From CAZXNF01 sp050741255 (GTDB lineage: Bacteria; Pseudomonadota; Gammaproteobacteria; Burkholderiales; SG8-41), in contig JBOIEQ010000134.1 in the NCBI GenBank assembly GCA_050741255.1, positions 1 through 12,152 on the forward strand: a DNA stretch of 12,152 nt. The letters are read 5' to 3'. How positions within the stretch are numbered: the stretch's first letter is position 1; every line of letters begins with the position of its first letter. The notes beneath the pieces were generated by a model, which saw only the letters and a list, made by a program, of their open reading frames with translations, was not told the origin of the DNA and did no database searches. Both the position numbers and the translations under genes were made by a program. Shown here in pieces: positions 1 to 7,232 of this stretch.

Positions 1-1062
1 AGCCAGGTCAGCATCCAGTACACCTCGGGCACCACCGGCTTCCCCAAGGGCTGCATGCTGACGCAGGACTACTGGCTGGTGCTCGGCTGGGTGCGCGCGC
101 ACCAGGGGCCGTACCCGAAGCGCCTCATGATCGACCGGCCGCTGTCCTACATGGGCGGCAAATGGCGCTTCCTCATTGCGCTGTACATCGGGTCCAGTGC
201 CTGCATCTCGCAGCGCTTCAGCCTGTCGCAATTGCAGCAGCGCCTGATCGACCACCGGATCGATTTCTTTTCCGTGACGGACGCCGTCGCCAAGCTGGAA
301 CCGCATTCGGACATCGGCAAGGTGAAGTTCGCCTGGATTTCCAGCGGGGGGCTGAGCCGCGACCTCCAAAGCCTCGCGGAGGCGAAATTCCACGCGCCGG
401 TGCGCGACCTCTATGGCATGACCGAGATCGGCTCCACGCTCTACGTGCCGATCGCGGATACCCACACGGTCGGCTCCGGAACCTGCGGCCTGCCGGCGCC
501 GTATCGCGACTGCCGTATCGTCGGCGTCGACGGCCAGGACGTTCCGCGCGGCAAGACGGGCGAACTGTGGGTGCGCGGCCGCGGCATCCTCAAGGGCTAC
601 TACAACAAGCCGGAAGCGACGCAAAGTGCCTTCTCCGGCGAATGGTTCCGCACCGGCGACCTGTTCCGGCAGGACGAACAGGGCTATTTCTACATCGAAG
701 GCCGCATCAAGGAATCGATCCGCCGCAGCGGCGAGAACATCGCCGCGCGCGAGATCGAGTCGGTGGCGGCCAGCATTCCGGGCGTGCTCGAAACCGCCGC
801 GGTCCCCGTCCCGGACGACAAGCGCGGCGAGGAGGTGAAGCTGGTCGTCGCGCTGCAACCGGGCTACACGCCCGAGCAGGTGACGCCCGCGCAGGTCATC
901 TCGCACTGCGAAGCAGGCCTTGCCGCCTTCAAGGTGCCGCGCTACATCGAGTACATCGCGGAATTTCCGCGCACGACGTCCGGCAAGATCGCCAAGCATG
1001 AACTGGTGAGGGACGCGGGCAAACGCAAGGTGTACGACCGGGCGGCCAACGCCTGGCGCTGA
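1..1062 (+). CDS. AMP-dependent acyl-CoA synthetase (5' partial)
   Basis: C-terminal 353 residues of an adenylate-forming (ANL family) enzyme that activates a carboxylic acid to its acyl-CoA through an acyl-AMP, in the cytoplasm. The reading frame is open from base 1; the first ATG at 55 is internal, because the ATP-binding motif YTSGTTGFPKG (fragment residues 7-17) precedes it. Further core motifs are YGMTE (139-143), the GELWVRGRG stretch (from 187), TGDL (218-221), the hinge region ESIRRSGENI (238-247) and the C-terminal catalytic lysine in TTSGKIAK (K329). About 170 N-terminal residues are missing compared with the usual length of around 520. The IRRSGENI hinge resembles the crotonobetaine/medium-chain ligase (CaiC-like) branch, but the substrate cannot be read. 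The gene ends 22 bases before the thiolase-like gene and is probably cotranscribed with it, so its product may feed that enzyme. All motifs in view look intact. Family certain, substrate unknown. Confidence 0.95.
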   Translation, partial: SQVSIQYTSGTTGFPKGCMLTQDYWLVLGWVRAHQGPYPKRLMIDRPLSYMGGKWRFLIALYIGSSACISQRFSLSQLQQRLIDHRIDFFSVTDAVAKLEPHSDIGKVKFAWISSGGLSRDLQSLAEAKFHAPVRDLYGMTEIGSTLYVPIADTHTVGSGTCGLPAPYRDCRIVGVDGQDVPRGKTGELWVRGRGILKGYYNKPEATQSAFSGEWFRTGDLFRQDEQGYFYIEGRIKESIRRSGENIAAREIESVAASIPGVLETAAVPVPDDKRGEEVKLVVALQPGYTPEQVTPAQVISHCEAGLAAFKVPRYIEYIAEFPRTTSGKIAKHELVRDAGKRKVYDRAANAWR

Positions 1063-1084
1063 TACGCACGCAACAAGGAAATCC

Positions 1085-2233
1085 ATGCTTTCGAAAAACG
1101 TCGGCATCATCGGCTACGGCAGCGCGGCTTACGAGAAGAAGCCCAGCAAGACAATCTTCGGCTACCTCGGCGAGGCGGCGCGCGCGGCGCTGAAAAGCGC
1201 CGGGATCGCCAAGCAGGACCTCGACGGCATCACGGTGGACGCCGTCAATCTCGGTTCGGACACCGCCGTGACGACCGCCGAGTACCTCGGCCTGAGCGTG
1301 TCGTTCGCCTACAAGGCCACGCACGCCGGCGCGGGCGCGCTGATTTCGATCGCCAACGCGGTGCGCGCGGTTGAGAGCGGGCAGGCGAAGTACGTGCTGT
1401 GCGTCGGCGGCGGCGCGCAGGACGTGGCGGCGTTCAAGCGCCGCATCGCGCAGTTCACCATGGCCATCCAGGATTACCTCGTGCCGCACGGCTACGGTGG
1501 CCCGCCGGGCCTGTTCGGCATCATCCAGCGCAAGCACATGGAAATGTACGGCACGACGCGCGAGCAGTTCGGGCGCATTGCCGTGGATCAACGGCTCAAT
1601 GCGCAGTTGAATGACGCGGCGCTGCTGCGCGGACCGCTGTCGCTCGACGATTACCTGAACGCGCCGCTGATCGCGGAGCCGCTGCGGCTCTACGACTGCG
1701 TGATGCCGTGCTCCGGCGCCGAGGCGCTGATCATCGGCCCGCTGGACCGCGTGCCCAAGGGCAAGGGCGTGCGCGTGCTGAGCGCCGCCGACCAGCACAA
1801 CCATCCGGTGGGTGAAGTCGCGCCCGTGTGCGGCGGCTGGGAAGTGTTCCGCGACAAGCTCTTCAACGACGCGGGCTACGCGCACAAGGACATGAATTTC
1901 ATGCAGCTCTATGACGATTTCCCGATCATGGCGGCCATCCAGATCGAGGACATGGGCTTCTGCAAGAAGGGCGAAGTCGGCGCCTTCCTGGACAAGCATC
2001 GCCTCACGCACGACGGCAGCTTTCCGCTCAACACCGGTGGCGGGCAGTTGTCCTGTGGGCAGGCCGGCGGCTCGGCGGGCATCATCGGCGTCGTGGAGGC
2101 GGCGCGCCAGTTGCGCGGCGAAGGCGGCCGGCGGCAGGTGAAGAACGCGCAGCGCGGCGTCGTGTCCGCGTTCGGCATGATTTCGTATGGGCACGGACTG
2201 TCGAGTTCGGCCCTGATCGTGGAAAGGGCGTAG
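1085..2233 (+). CDS. Thiolase-fold (SCP2/Ltp-type) protein lacking the thiolase nucleophile
   Basis: 382 residues, typical of the lipid-transfer-protein/SCP-x thiolase group that acts on acyl-CoA esters in the cytoplasm. The start is set by AAGGAA at 1075-1080. N-terminal strand NVGIIGYG, the loop THAGAGAL (residues 79-86) where thiolases carry the nucleophilic Cys (the CxxGxxAL pattern of SCP-x), YDDF (276-279), GFCKKGEVGAF (291-301) and GGGQLSCGQAGG (318-329) are recognisable. The Cys position appears to be Thr79, and the GHP histidine of true thiolases is replaced by GQA (Gln326). Claisen-type thiolase chemistry is therefore unlikely. Known relatives without Cys, such as actinobacterial Ltp2, pair with a DUF35 protein and act as retro-aldolases on a CoA ester; the next gene is such a DUF35 protein, 5 bases downstream. 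An aldolase or C-C lyase role is my inference. The alternative is a non-enzymatic or acyltransferase role. Family confident, reaction not. Confidence 0.9.
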   Translation: MLSKNVGIIGYGSAAYEKKPSKTIFGYLGEAARAALKSAGIAKQDLDGITVDAVNLGSDTAVTTAEYLGLSVSFAYKATHAGAGALISIANAVRAVESGQAKYVLCVGGGAQDVAAFKRRIAQFTMAIQDYLVPHGYGGPPGLFGIIQRKHMEMYGTTREQFGRIAVDQRLNAQLNDAALLRGPLSLDDYLNAPLIAEPLRLYDCVMPCSGAEALIIGPLDRVPKGKGVRVLSAADQHNHPVGEVAPVCGGWEVFRDKLFNDAGYAHKDMNFMQLYDDFPIMAAIQIEDMGFCKKGEVGAFLDKHRLTHDGSFPLNTGGGQLSCGQAGGSAGIIGVVEAARQLRGEGGRRQVKNAQRGVVSAFGMISYGHGLSSSALIVERA

Positions 2234-2238
2234 CGCAC

Positions 2239-2649
2239 ATGACGACTCCCGAATATCCCCAGGCACGCCCGACGATCACCAATGCGCCGCTCCTCGACGG
2301 GTGGAAACGCGGCGAACTGATGCTGCAGCACTGCGGCGACTGCAAGGCGGTGATCTTCTTCCCGCGCGAAATGTGCCCGCAATGCTGGTCGGACAAGCTC
2401 GCATGGAAGCGCAGCAACGGTCGCGGCAGGATCGTGTCCTTCGCCCGTGTCTATAAGCACGTCACCCCGCCCTTCGCGGAAGAAGCACCCACGGTGCTCG
2501 CGGAAATCGACTTGGCGGACGGCGTGACGATGATGGCGCGCGTGGCCACCGACGACGTCGCCGGGGTGGTGAGCGGCATGGCTGTCGAACTGGTTCCCAT
2601 GCCCGAGGCGGCGCGTTACCCGCTGCCGACGTTTCGTCCGGCATCATAA
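2239..2649 (+). CDS. DUF35 zinc-ribbon/OB-fold protein, partner of the thiolase-like protein
   Basis: 136 residues, the normal size for the family. An N-terminal helix (PLLDGWKRGEL) leads into a rubredoxin-like zinc ribbon with CxxC pairs C32/C35 and C46/C49, followed by an OB-fold barrel (GRGRIVSFARVYK, then VLAEIDLADGVTMMARV). DUF35 proteins bind thiolase-like enzymes and help hold the acyl-CoA. They occur in the archaeal thiolase/HMG-CoA synthase complex and in the Ltp2 aldolase complex of steroid side-chain degradation. The gene begins 5 bases after the thiolase-like stop, with a purine-rich GGAAAGGG (2221-2228) inside that gene as ribosome-binding site, so the two are very likely cotranslated and form a complex. 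All four zinc cysteines are present. The C terminus is short and ends soon after the barrel, and there is no fused MaoC domain. Confidence 0.92.
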   Translation: MTTPEYPQARPTITNAPLLDGWKRGELMLQHCGDCKAVIFFPREMCPQCWSDKLAWKRSNGRGRIVSFARVYKHVTPPFAEEAPTVLAEIDLADGVTMMARVATDDVAGVVSGMAVELVPMPEAARYPLPTFRPAS

Positions 2650-2673
2650 TTTTCAGAGAACAGGGAGAACACC

Positions 2674-4242
2674 ATGACGCGTCGTTTGCCATTGGCTTTC
2701 GTGTTGGCGGGTGTCCTGCTGGCAGCCGCGCTGCCGTCCCGTGCCCAGGACCTGACGATCGGGCTGAGCGCGCCCATCACCACCGTCGATCCGCATTTTG
2801 CGAACAACTCGCCGATCAAGGCGGTGGCGCGGCACTTCTTCGAGGCGCTGGTCGCCTTCGACGAGAATCTCAAGCCGGTGCCCGCGCTCGCGACGTCCTG
2901 GCGCCGGACCAGCGACACGGTATGGGAGTTCACGCTGCGCCCCAACGTGAAGTTCTCGGACGGCTCCGCCTTCACGGCCGAGGACGTGATCGCTTCCTTC
3001 GAGCGGGCGCCCGCCGTGCCCAACTCGCCGGCGCCGCTGGGGCTCTTCACCCGTTCGATCAAGGCGGTCACCGCCGTCGACCCGCTCAAGGTGCGCATCG
3101 AGACCAAGTACCCCGACCCGCTGCTGCCGACGATGATGCCGGAGATCGTCATCATCTCCTCGGACTACAAGGGGGCGAGCACCGTCGACTTCAACAGCGG
3201 CAAGGCGATGGTGGGCACCGGGCCGTTCGTGTTCGGCGCCTTCCTGTCGGGCGACCGTATCATCATGACGCGCAACGAGAACTACTGGGGCCGCAAGGCC
3301 GATTGGCAGAAGGTCACGCTGCGCATGATCAGCAACGAGGGCGCGCGCGTGTCGGCGCTGATGGCGCGCGACGTGGACCTCATCGAAAACGTGCCGCCCG
3401 ACCTCGTGCAGCGCGTGAAGGGCGCGAACTTCACCATCGTGCAGAGCCGGCCGGCGCTGCCGGTGTACCTCGGCCTCGACATGGGCCGCGAAACGACGCC
3501 CTTCGTCACCGCCAACAACCCGGCGCCGGGCGCCAAGGCCAACCCGCTGCTCGACAAGCGCGTGCGCCAGGCACTGTCCTACGGCATCGACCGCAAGGCG
3601 ATCTGCGACAAGATCATGGCGGGCACGACGCTGCCCGCGGGCCAGCTGCTGCTCGACGGGCTGTTCGGCACCTCCGACAAGGTGAAACCCCATCCATACG
3701 ACCCGGCGAAGGCGAAGGCGCTGCTGGCCGAGGCGGGCTACCCGAACGGCATCACCATGACGCTGCATGGCCCCAACGACCGCCTGACCAACGACAGCAA
3801 GATCATCCAGGCGATCGCGCAGATGTGGACCAAAATCGGCGTGACGACGAAGGTGGAAGCGCTGCCCTGGGCGGTGTACTTCCCCCGCATCACCAAGCGC
3901 GAGTTCAGTCTGTGGATGATCAGCTCGGGCGCGATCGCCGAGATGGCGACGGCGCTCAATTCGGTGGTGGTGACCTACGACATCGCGAACGGCAAAGGGG
4001 TGAACAACCGCGGCCGCTACTCGAACCCGCAGGTGGATGAACTGGTGAACACGGCCTTCCTGACGCTGGACGACGCCAAGCGCCGCGAGCTGCTGGTGCG
4101 CGCGACCGAGATCGTCGCCGACGATACGCCGGTGCTGCCGCTGTACTTCTATTCGTTCTCCATCGCCTCGCCGAAAGAGATCGTCTACACCCCGCGTCTG
4201 GACCAGTTTGTCCTTGCCTATAACGCCCGAAAAGTGAAATAA
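2674..4242 (+). CDS. ABC transporter family 5 solute-binding protein (peptide/nickel/opine type)
   Basis: 522 residues, normal for DppA/OppA-type periplasmic binding proteins. The N terminus is a Sec signal peptide: MTRR, a hydrophobic core at about 6-20, and probable cleavage after Ala24 (PSRA/QD). Family hallmarks are VDPHFANN (38-45), the WEFTLRPNVKFSDG block with FTAEDV (84-105), GTGPF (181-185), NENYWG (201-206) and KRVRQALSYGIDR (295-307). AGGGAG at 2662-2667 fixes the start. It would deliver a peptide-like or other organic solute to an inner-membrane ABC permease, but no permease or ATPase gene lies in the window, so it is an orphan here or uses permeases encoded elsewhere. It sits 24 bases after the DUF35 gene and 26 bases before the alpha/beta hydrolase, suggesting that the ligand is related to what those enzymes process. 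Ligand unknown. Confidence 0.93.
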   Translation: MTRRLPLAFVLAGVLLAAALPSRAQDLTIGLSAPITTVDPHFANNSPIKAVARHFFEALVAFDENLKPVPALATSWRRTSDTVWEFTLRPNVKFSDGSAFTAEDVIASFERAPAVPNSPAPLGLFTRSIKAVTAVDPLKVRIETKYPDPLLPTMMPEIVIISSDYKGASTVDFNSGKAMVGTGPFVFGAFLSGDRIIMTRNENYWGRKADWQKVTLRMISNEGARVSALMARDVDLIENVPPDLVQRVKGANFTIVQSRPALPVYLGLDMGRETTPFVTANNPAPGAKANPLLDKRVRQALSYGIDRKAICDKIMAGTTLPAGQLLLDGLFGTSDKVKPHPYDPAKAKALLAEAGYPNGITMTLHGPNDRLTNDSKIIQAIAQMWTKIGVTTKVEALPWAVYFPRITKREFSLWMISSGAIAEMATALNSVVVTYDIANGKGVNNRGRYSNPQVDELVNTAFLTLDDAKRRELLVRATEIVADDTPVLPLYFYSFSIASPKEIVYTPRLDQFVLAYNARKVK

Positions 4243-4268
4243 CACCCCCACCACAGGAGGCGCCCGCC

Positions 4269-5132
4269 ATGAACACTGCCGTATTGACCCGCCACGACAT
4301 CGACGTCAGCGACATCGAATACCTGCGGCACGGCGACAAGCCGCTGCTCGCGCGCCTCTACCGGCCACGGGGCACGGGACCGTTTCCGATCGTCATTGAC
4401 CTGCATGGTGGCGCCTGGTGCAAGAAGGATCGCCTGGCCGACGCCGGCACCTGCGAGCCGCTGGCGAAAAGCGGCGTGGTGGTGGTGGCGCTCGATTTCC
4501 GCATGCCGCCGGACGCCGGTTATCCGGCATCGCTCGCCGACGTGAACTACGCGGTGCGCTGGTGCAAGACCAAAGCGAAAGAGTGGGGCGCCCGCGCCGA
4601 CCGGATCGGCATCATGGGGGTGTCGAGCGGCGGCCACCAGGCGATGCTGACGGCGCTGCGGCCCGCGGACCCGCGCTACGGCGCGCTGCCGGCCGCAGGC
4701 GATGCGACCGTGCAGTGCGCAATTCTGTGCTGGCCGGTGATCGATCCACTGGGTCGCTACGAGTACGCGCAGGACAAGCGAAAGGGCGACGACGCGAAGC
4801 TGAAGAAGCAGGCCGACGAGTGGGCGGCCTCTCACGACAAATACTGGCCCGATACGGCGGCGATGGCGGAAGGCAATCCCGCCCGCGCGCTTGAGCGCGG
4901 GGAGAAGACGCCCACCCCGCCGGTCTTGTACCTGCAGGGCACGGACGATACCGCGCACCCGCGGCCGCACCTCGACCGTTTCGTCGCCGCCTACCGCAAG
5001 GCGGGCGGACGCGTGGACCTGCATTTCTTCAAAGGCGTGGGAGAGGCGTTCATCACCAACGACCCGACCTCGCCGCAGGCGATCGAGGCGATCGACCGGA
5101 TCATCGAGTTCGTGCACCGCGAGCTCCGCTGA
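4269..5132 (+). CDS. Alpha/beta hydrolase (esterase/lipase-like) with unusual His position
   Basis: 287 residues, cytoplasmic (no signal peptide). The fold is shown by the oxyanion-hole motif HGGAW (46-50), the nucleophile elbow GVSSGG (117-122, Ser119) and the acid region QGTDD (223-227, probably Asp227). These resemble the hormone-sensitive-lipase/BD-FAE/dienelactone hydrolase groups, which cleave carboxylic esters or amides. Where the catalytic His normally stands just before the last helix (commonly GHGF or PHAF), the sequence reads GVGEAF (256-261), giving Glu259. The gag codon is clear in the read. Either another His (for example His252 in DLHFF) serves or the protein is not a classical hydrolase. 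AGGAGG at 4255-4260, 8 bases from the ATG, is an excellent ribosome-binding site. It follows the solute-binding protein by 26 bases and is probably in the same operon. Confidence 0.88.
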   Translation: MNTAVLTRHDIDVSDIEYLRHGDKPLLARLYRPRGTGPFPIVIDLHGGAWCKKDRLADAGTCEPLAKSGVVVVALDFRMPPDAGYPASLADVNYAVRWCKTKAKEWGARADRIGIMGVSSGGHQAMLTALRPADPRYGALPAAGDATVQCAILCWPVIDPLGRYEYAQDKRKGDDAKLKKQADEWAASHDKYWPDTAAMAEGNPARALERGEKTPTPPVLYLQGTDDTAHPRPHLDRFVAAYRKAGGRVDLHFFKGVGEAFITNDPTSPQAIEAIDRIIEFVHRELR

Positions 5133-5242
5133 GCGCGCCGCCACCCACCGCGAATCCGGCGCAGCCCGACCCGGCCCGCGCGATCTCGCGCGAGGCGCTG
5201 GCGGCGCTGCCGATCCGGCGCTACGAGGGCGAGATCTGCCTC

Positions 5243-5755
5243 GTGCGCAGCGCGGAGGATCTGGCGCGCGCGCGCGCGGATTGCGCGGCGGCCGGCACGG
5301 TCGGCTTCGATACGGAGTCGCGGCCCGCGTTCCGCAAGGGCGAGGTGCATCTGCCGTGCCTGGCGCAGGTGGCCACGGCCCGCGCGGTGTACCTGTTCCC
5401 GCTGCGCGACGCGGCGGTGCATGCGGTGCTGGCCACGCTGCTCGGCGAACCGCGCATCGTCAAGGCGGGCGTGGGGCTGGCCGACGACCTGCGGCCGCTG
5501 CAACAGGTGTTCCCGTTCACGCCGCGAAACATGCTGGATCTGGGGCAGGTGGCCCGGCAACACGGCCTCGCGCAGACCGGCGTGCGCAACCTGGCCGGCA
5601 TCCTGCTCGGCAGCCGGATTCCGAAAGGCTCCCGCACGTCGAACTGGGCGGCGCGCGAACTCAGTGCCGCGCAGATTTCGTACGCGGCCACCGATGCCTG
5701 GGTCTGCCGCGAGCTCTGCCTGCATTTCGCGACGCGGCACTGGCTGCCGGGGTGA
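5243..5755 (+). CDS. RNase D-like DEDDy 3'-5' exonuclease domain protein
   Basis: Single-domain member of the DnaQ-like superfamily that trims the 3' ends of RNA or DNA. The acidic catalytic set is complete: FDTES with D23 and E25, DLRPL with D82, and YAATD with Y147 and D151, numbering from the GTG at 5243. That makes it the DEDDy (RNase D) type. There is no HRDC domain, so it is not full-length RNase D. The start is uncertain. GTG 5243 (170 residues) is the first ATG/GTG/TTG in frame, but the frame is open and codon-biased back to the end of the upstream gene. The residues just before GTG 5243 (ISREALAALPIRRYEGEICL) look like the missing first helix and strand. A CTG at 5129 overlaps the upstream TGA as CTGA. 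I keep the conventional start and flag the extension. A nucleic acid enzyme seems unrelated to the catabolic genes before it. Confidence 0.85.
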   Translation: MRSAEDLARARADCAAAGTVGFDTESRPAFRKGEVHLPCLAQVATARAVYLFPLRDAAVHAVLATLLGEPRIVKAGVGLADDLRPLQQVFPFTPRNMLDLGQVARQHGLAQTGVRNLAGILLGSRIPKGSRTSNWAARELSAAQISYAATDAWVCRELCLHFATRHWLPG

Positions 5756-5788
5756 CGGTGGCCTGCGCCGTTGCCTCGCGCGGCGGGA

Positions 5789-6244
5789 TCAGCGGGGTTG
5801 CGCGCCGGGCGCCGGCGTGCCCGGCAGCGCGGCCCAGACGATGACGATCAGGCCCGCCACGACGCCGGGCAGCAGCGTCGCGATCCAGCCGGCAGCCTGC
5901 ACGCCCAGCACGCTGCTCAACGACAGCATCTGGATCAAACCGGTCCAGTAGAACGCGCAGCCCACCACGCCCGCGAACGCGCTCCAGCGCACGATGGACC
6001 ACGGCCGGCGCAGCCGCCAGTGTTTCGACAGCGCGGCGAGTCCGGCGTACGTGCAGCCGCTCATCACGCCGTGCAGCACCACCAGGTAGCCCATCATCGC
6101 GAGACTTTCCAGCCAGCCCGGCGCGAGGCTGTCGGACAGCGCCTGCCCGCCCATGACGACACCGAAGAACACCACGACGATGCCGATGTAGCCCGCCAGA
6201 AAGCCCGCGGCGGCGGCCAGTGCGCGCTGGAGGACGGGCCTCAT
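5789..6244 (-). CDS. Small four-helix membrane protein of unknown function
   Basis: 151 residues with four likely transmembrane segments at about 8-30, 47-72, 85-107 and 116-141. A basic stretch (KHWRLRRPW, 74-82) between helices 2 and 3 and a Pro/Ala-rich tail are also visible. I do not recognise the family and see no catalytic motif. The start was placed at the ATG at 6244 because the frame upstream of it lies over the lactonase gene and reads as non-membrane, Arg/His-rich shadow sequence. The ATG comes 8 bases after the lactonase stop with no clear Shine-Dalgarno site, so translation probably depends on the upstream gene. It faces the exonuclease gene tail to tail across 33 bases that contain no obvious terminator. 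An inner-membrane location is inferred from hydrophobicity. Confidence 0.75.
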   Translation of the reverse strand: MRPVLQRALAAAAGFLAGYIGIVVVFFGVVMGGQALSDSLAPGWLESLAMMGYLVVLHGVMSGCTYAGLAALSKHWRLRRPWSIVRWSAFAGVVGCAFYWTGLIQMLSLSSVLGVQAAGWIATLLPGVVAGLIVIVWAALPGTPAPGAQPR

Positions 6245-6252
6245 CGCCGGGT

Positions 6253-7155
6253 TCAGGGATACAGCGCCCAGCCCACGCGCTGCGTTTCCGCCCTGAAAAA
6301 ATGGCCCTGCGTGGTGGTGACGAACAGCGTGGTCTGGTCGGCGCCGCCGAAGCAGCAGTTGGTCGGCCGGATCGCGGGCACCGGGTGCGTTTCCAGCACG
6401 CGGCCCGTCGGCGAGAACACGGTGATCATGGGGCCCGGCCCGCTGACTTCCCAGCCGTTGGTGGCGACGATGTTGCCGTCGCGGTCGAGACACATGCCGT
6501 CGATACCGCGGTGCAGACCCTTCGCGTCTTCGCCCCAGGTGAAGAGCGTGGTGAAAGTGCCGAGGCTGCCGTCGTCCCGGATCGGGTAGGCGCGCAGTTC
6601 GCGCGGGATGCCCTTGGTGTAGCCGCTCTCCGCGACATACAGCGTCGTCTGATCCTGCGAGACGAGGATGCCGTTGGGCTGCGTGGTGTCGAAGGTCACG
6701 CGCGTGATGGTGTAGGTGCCGTCAGCCTGCGGGTCGAGGCGGTAGACCGACTGGTGGTCGACTTCCATGGTCGAGCCCTTGTCCCAGTTGCCGTCGTTCA
6801 CCGGGTTGGTGAACCAGATGCGGCCCTTGCGGTCGATCGCGAGGTCGTTGGGCGTGTTGAGCCGCTTCCCATCCACGCGGTCGGCGATCACGGTGTTCTT
6901 GCCGTCGGGATCGAAACGGACGACCGAGCGCCCGCCGGAGCAGCAGCCGTACAGCTTGCCCTGCGCGTCGAAGGCGAGGCCGTTGGTGCGGTTGGTGCCG
7001 GTGCGCGCTTCGGTGATCTCGTCCGTATCGGGGTCGTACTGCAGGATCGCGTTGGCGTGGATGTGCGTGAAGAGCAGGTGCTCGCCGTCCCACGCCGGGC
7101 CTTCGGTCAGCGGCACGCCGCGCGGCTTCATGAGCAATTCGAAGTTCCACTGCAT
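6253..7155 (-). CDS. SMP-30/gluconolactonase/LRE family lactonase
   Basis: 300 residues, the standard length of this six-bladed beta-propeller family, which hydrolyses sugar or other lactones with a bound divalent metal. The expected metal ligands are Glu18 (LTEGPAWD), Asn161 (TQPNG) and Asp219 (GIDGMCLD); Asn103 in NTPNDLAID is the usual substrate-contact residue. All are present. There is no signal peptide, so it should be cytoplasmic. The start is at ATG 7155 because AGGAGGAG (7163-7170 on the + strand as CTCCTCCT) lies 7 bases upstream. The frame extends farther up to 7335, but that part runs into the divergent receptor gene and is not lactonase-like. It diverges from a Bug receptor and precedes a small membrane protein. 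The actual lactone is unknown; aldonolactones are the classical substrates. Confidence 0.92.
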   Translation of the reverse strand: MQWNFELLMKPRGVPLTEGPAWDGEHLLFTHIHANAILQYDPDTDEITEARTGTNRTNGLAFDAQGKLYGCCSGGRSVVRFDPDGKNTVIADRVDGKRLNTPNDLAIDRKGRIWFTNPVNDGNWDKGSTMEVDHQSVYRLDPQADGTYTITRVTFDTTQPNGILVSQDQTTLYVAESGYTKGIPRELRAYPIRDDGSLGTFTTLFTWGEDAKGLHRGIDGMCLDRDGNIVATNGWEVSGPGPMITVFSPTGRVLETHPVPAIRPTNCCFGGADQTTLFVTTTQGHFFRAETQRVGWALYP

Positions 7156-7162
7156 GGTGTTT

Positions 7163-7170
7163 CTCCTCCT
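7163..7170 (-). promoter_or_regulatory. Ribosome-binding site of the lactonase gene
   Basis: AGGAGGAG on the minus strand, 7 bases before ATG 7155. It is a near-perfect anti-16S match and rules out the longer open frame that begins at 7335. Confidence 0.85.
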
Positions 7171-7181
7171 GGGGTGGGGCG

Positions 7182-7187
7182 ATGATA
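7182..7187 (-). promoter_or_regulatory. Possible -10 element for the lactonase/membrane-protein operon
   Basis: The minus strand reads TATCAT, five of six bases of the sigma-70 -10 consensus, about 27 bases before the lactonase ATG. No good -35 element is seen at the right distance, so an activator may be needed, or the match is chance. Confidence 0.3.
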
Positions 7188-7203
7188 CTGTGAGTCCCGC
7201 GCG

Positions 7204-7232
7204 CCGACGGACGCGGAGAGATCGTCTATACT
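7204..7232 (+). promoter_or_regulatory. Probable sigma-70 promoter for the Bug receptor gene
   Basis: TATACT at 7227-7232 matches five of six -10 bases. With a 17-base spacer, the -35 position is CCGACG (7204-7209), which keeps only the GAC core. Transcription would begin near 7239, just before a run of A residues, giving a leader of about 33 bases with the GGAGGAG ribosome-binding site at 7259-7265. It lies in the 116-base divergent region shared with the lactonase promoter. Confidence 0.45.

Noticed and set aside
929..2266. 445-codon minus-strand open frame opposite the thiolase-like gene
   Set aside because: Arg/His/Ala-rich sequence without domains; it mirrors the codon bias of the real + strand gene.
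2653..4254. 533-codon minus-strand open frame opposite the solute-binding protein
   Set aside because: Low-complexity, very His/Arg-rich and spanning exactly the real gene; typical antisense shadow in high-GC DNA.
5756..5788. Possible terminator between the exonuclease and membrane-protein genes
   Set aside because: No convincing stem with a T run on either strand.
4891..5844. 317-codon + strand frame across the hydrolase/exonuclease junction
   Set aside because: Composition is Arg/Ala/Gly-rich with no motifs, whereas the two real genes in other frames carry catalytic motifs.
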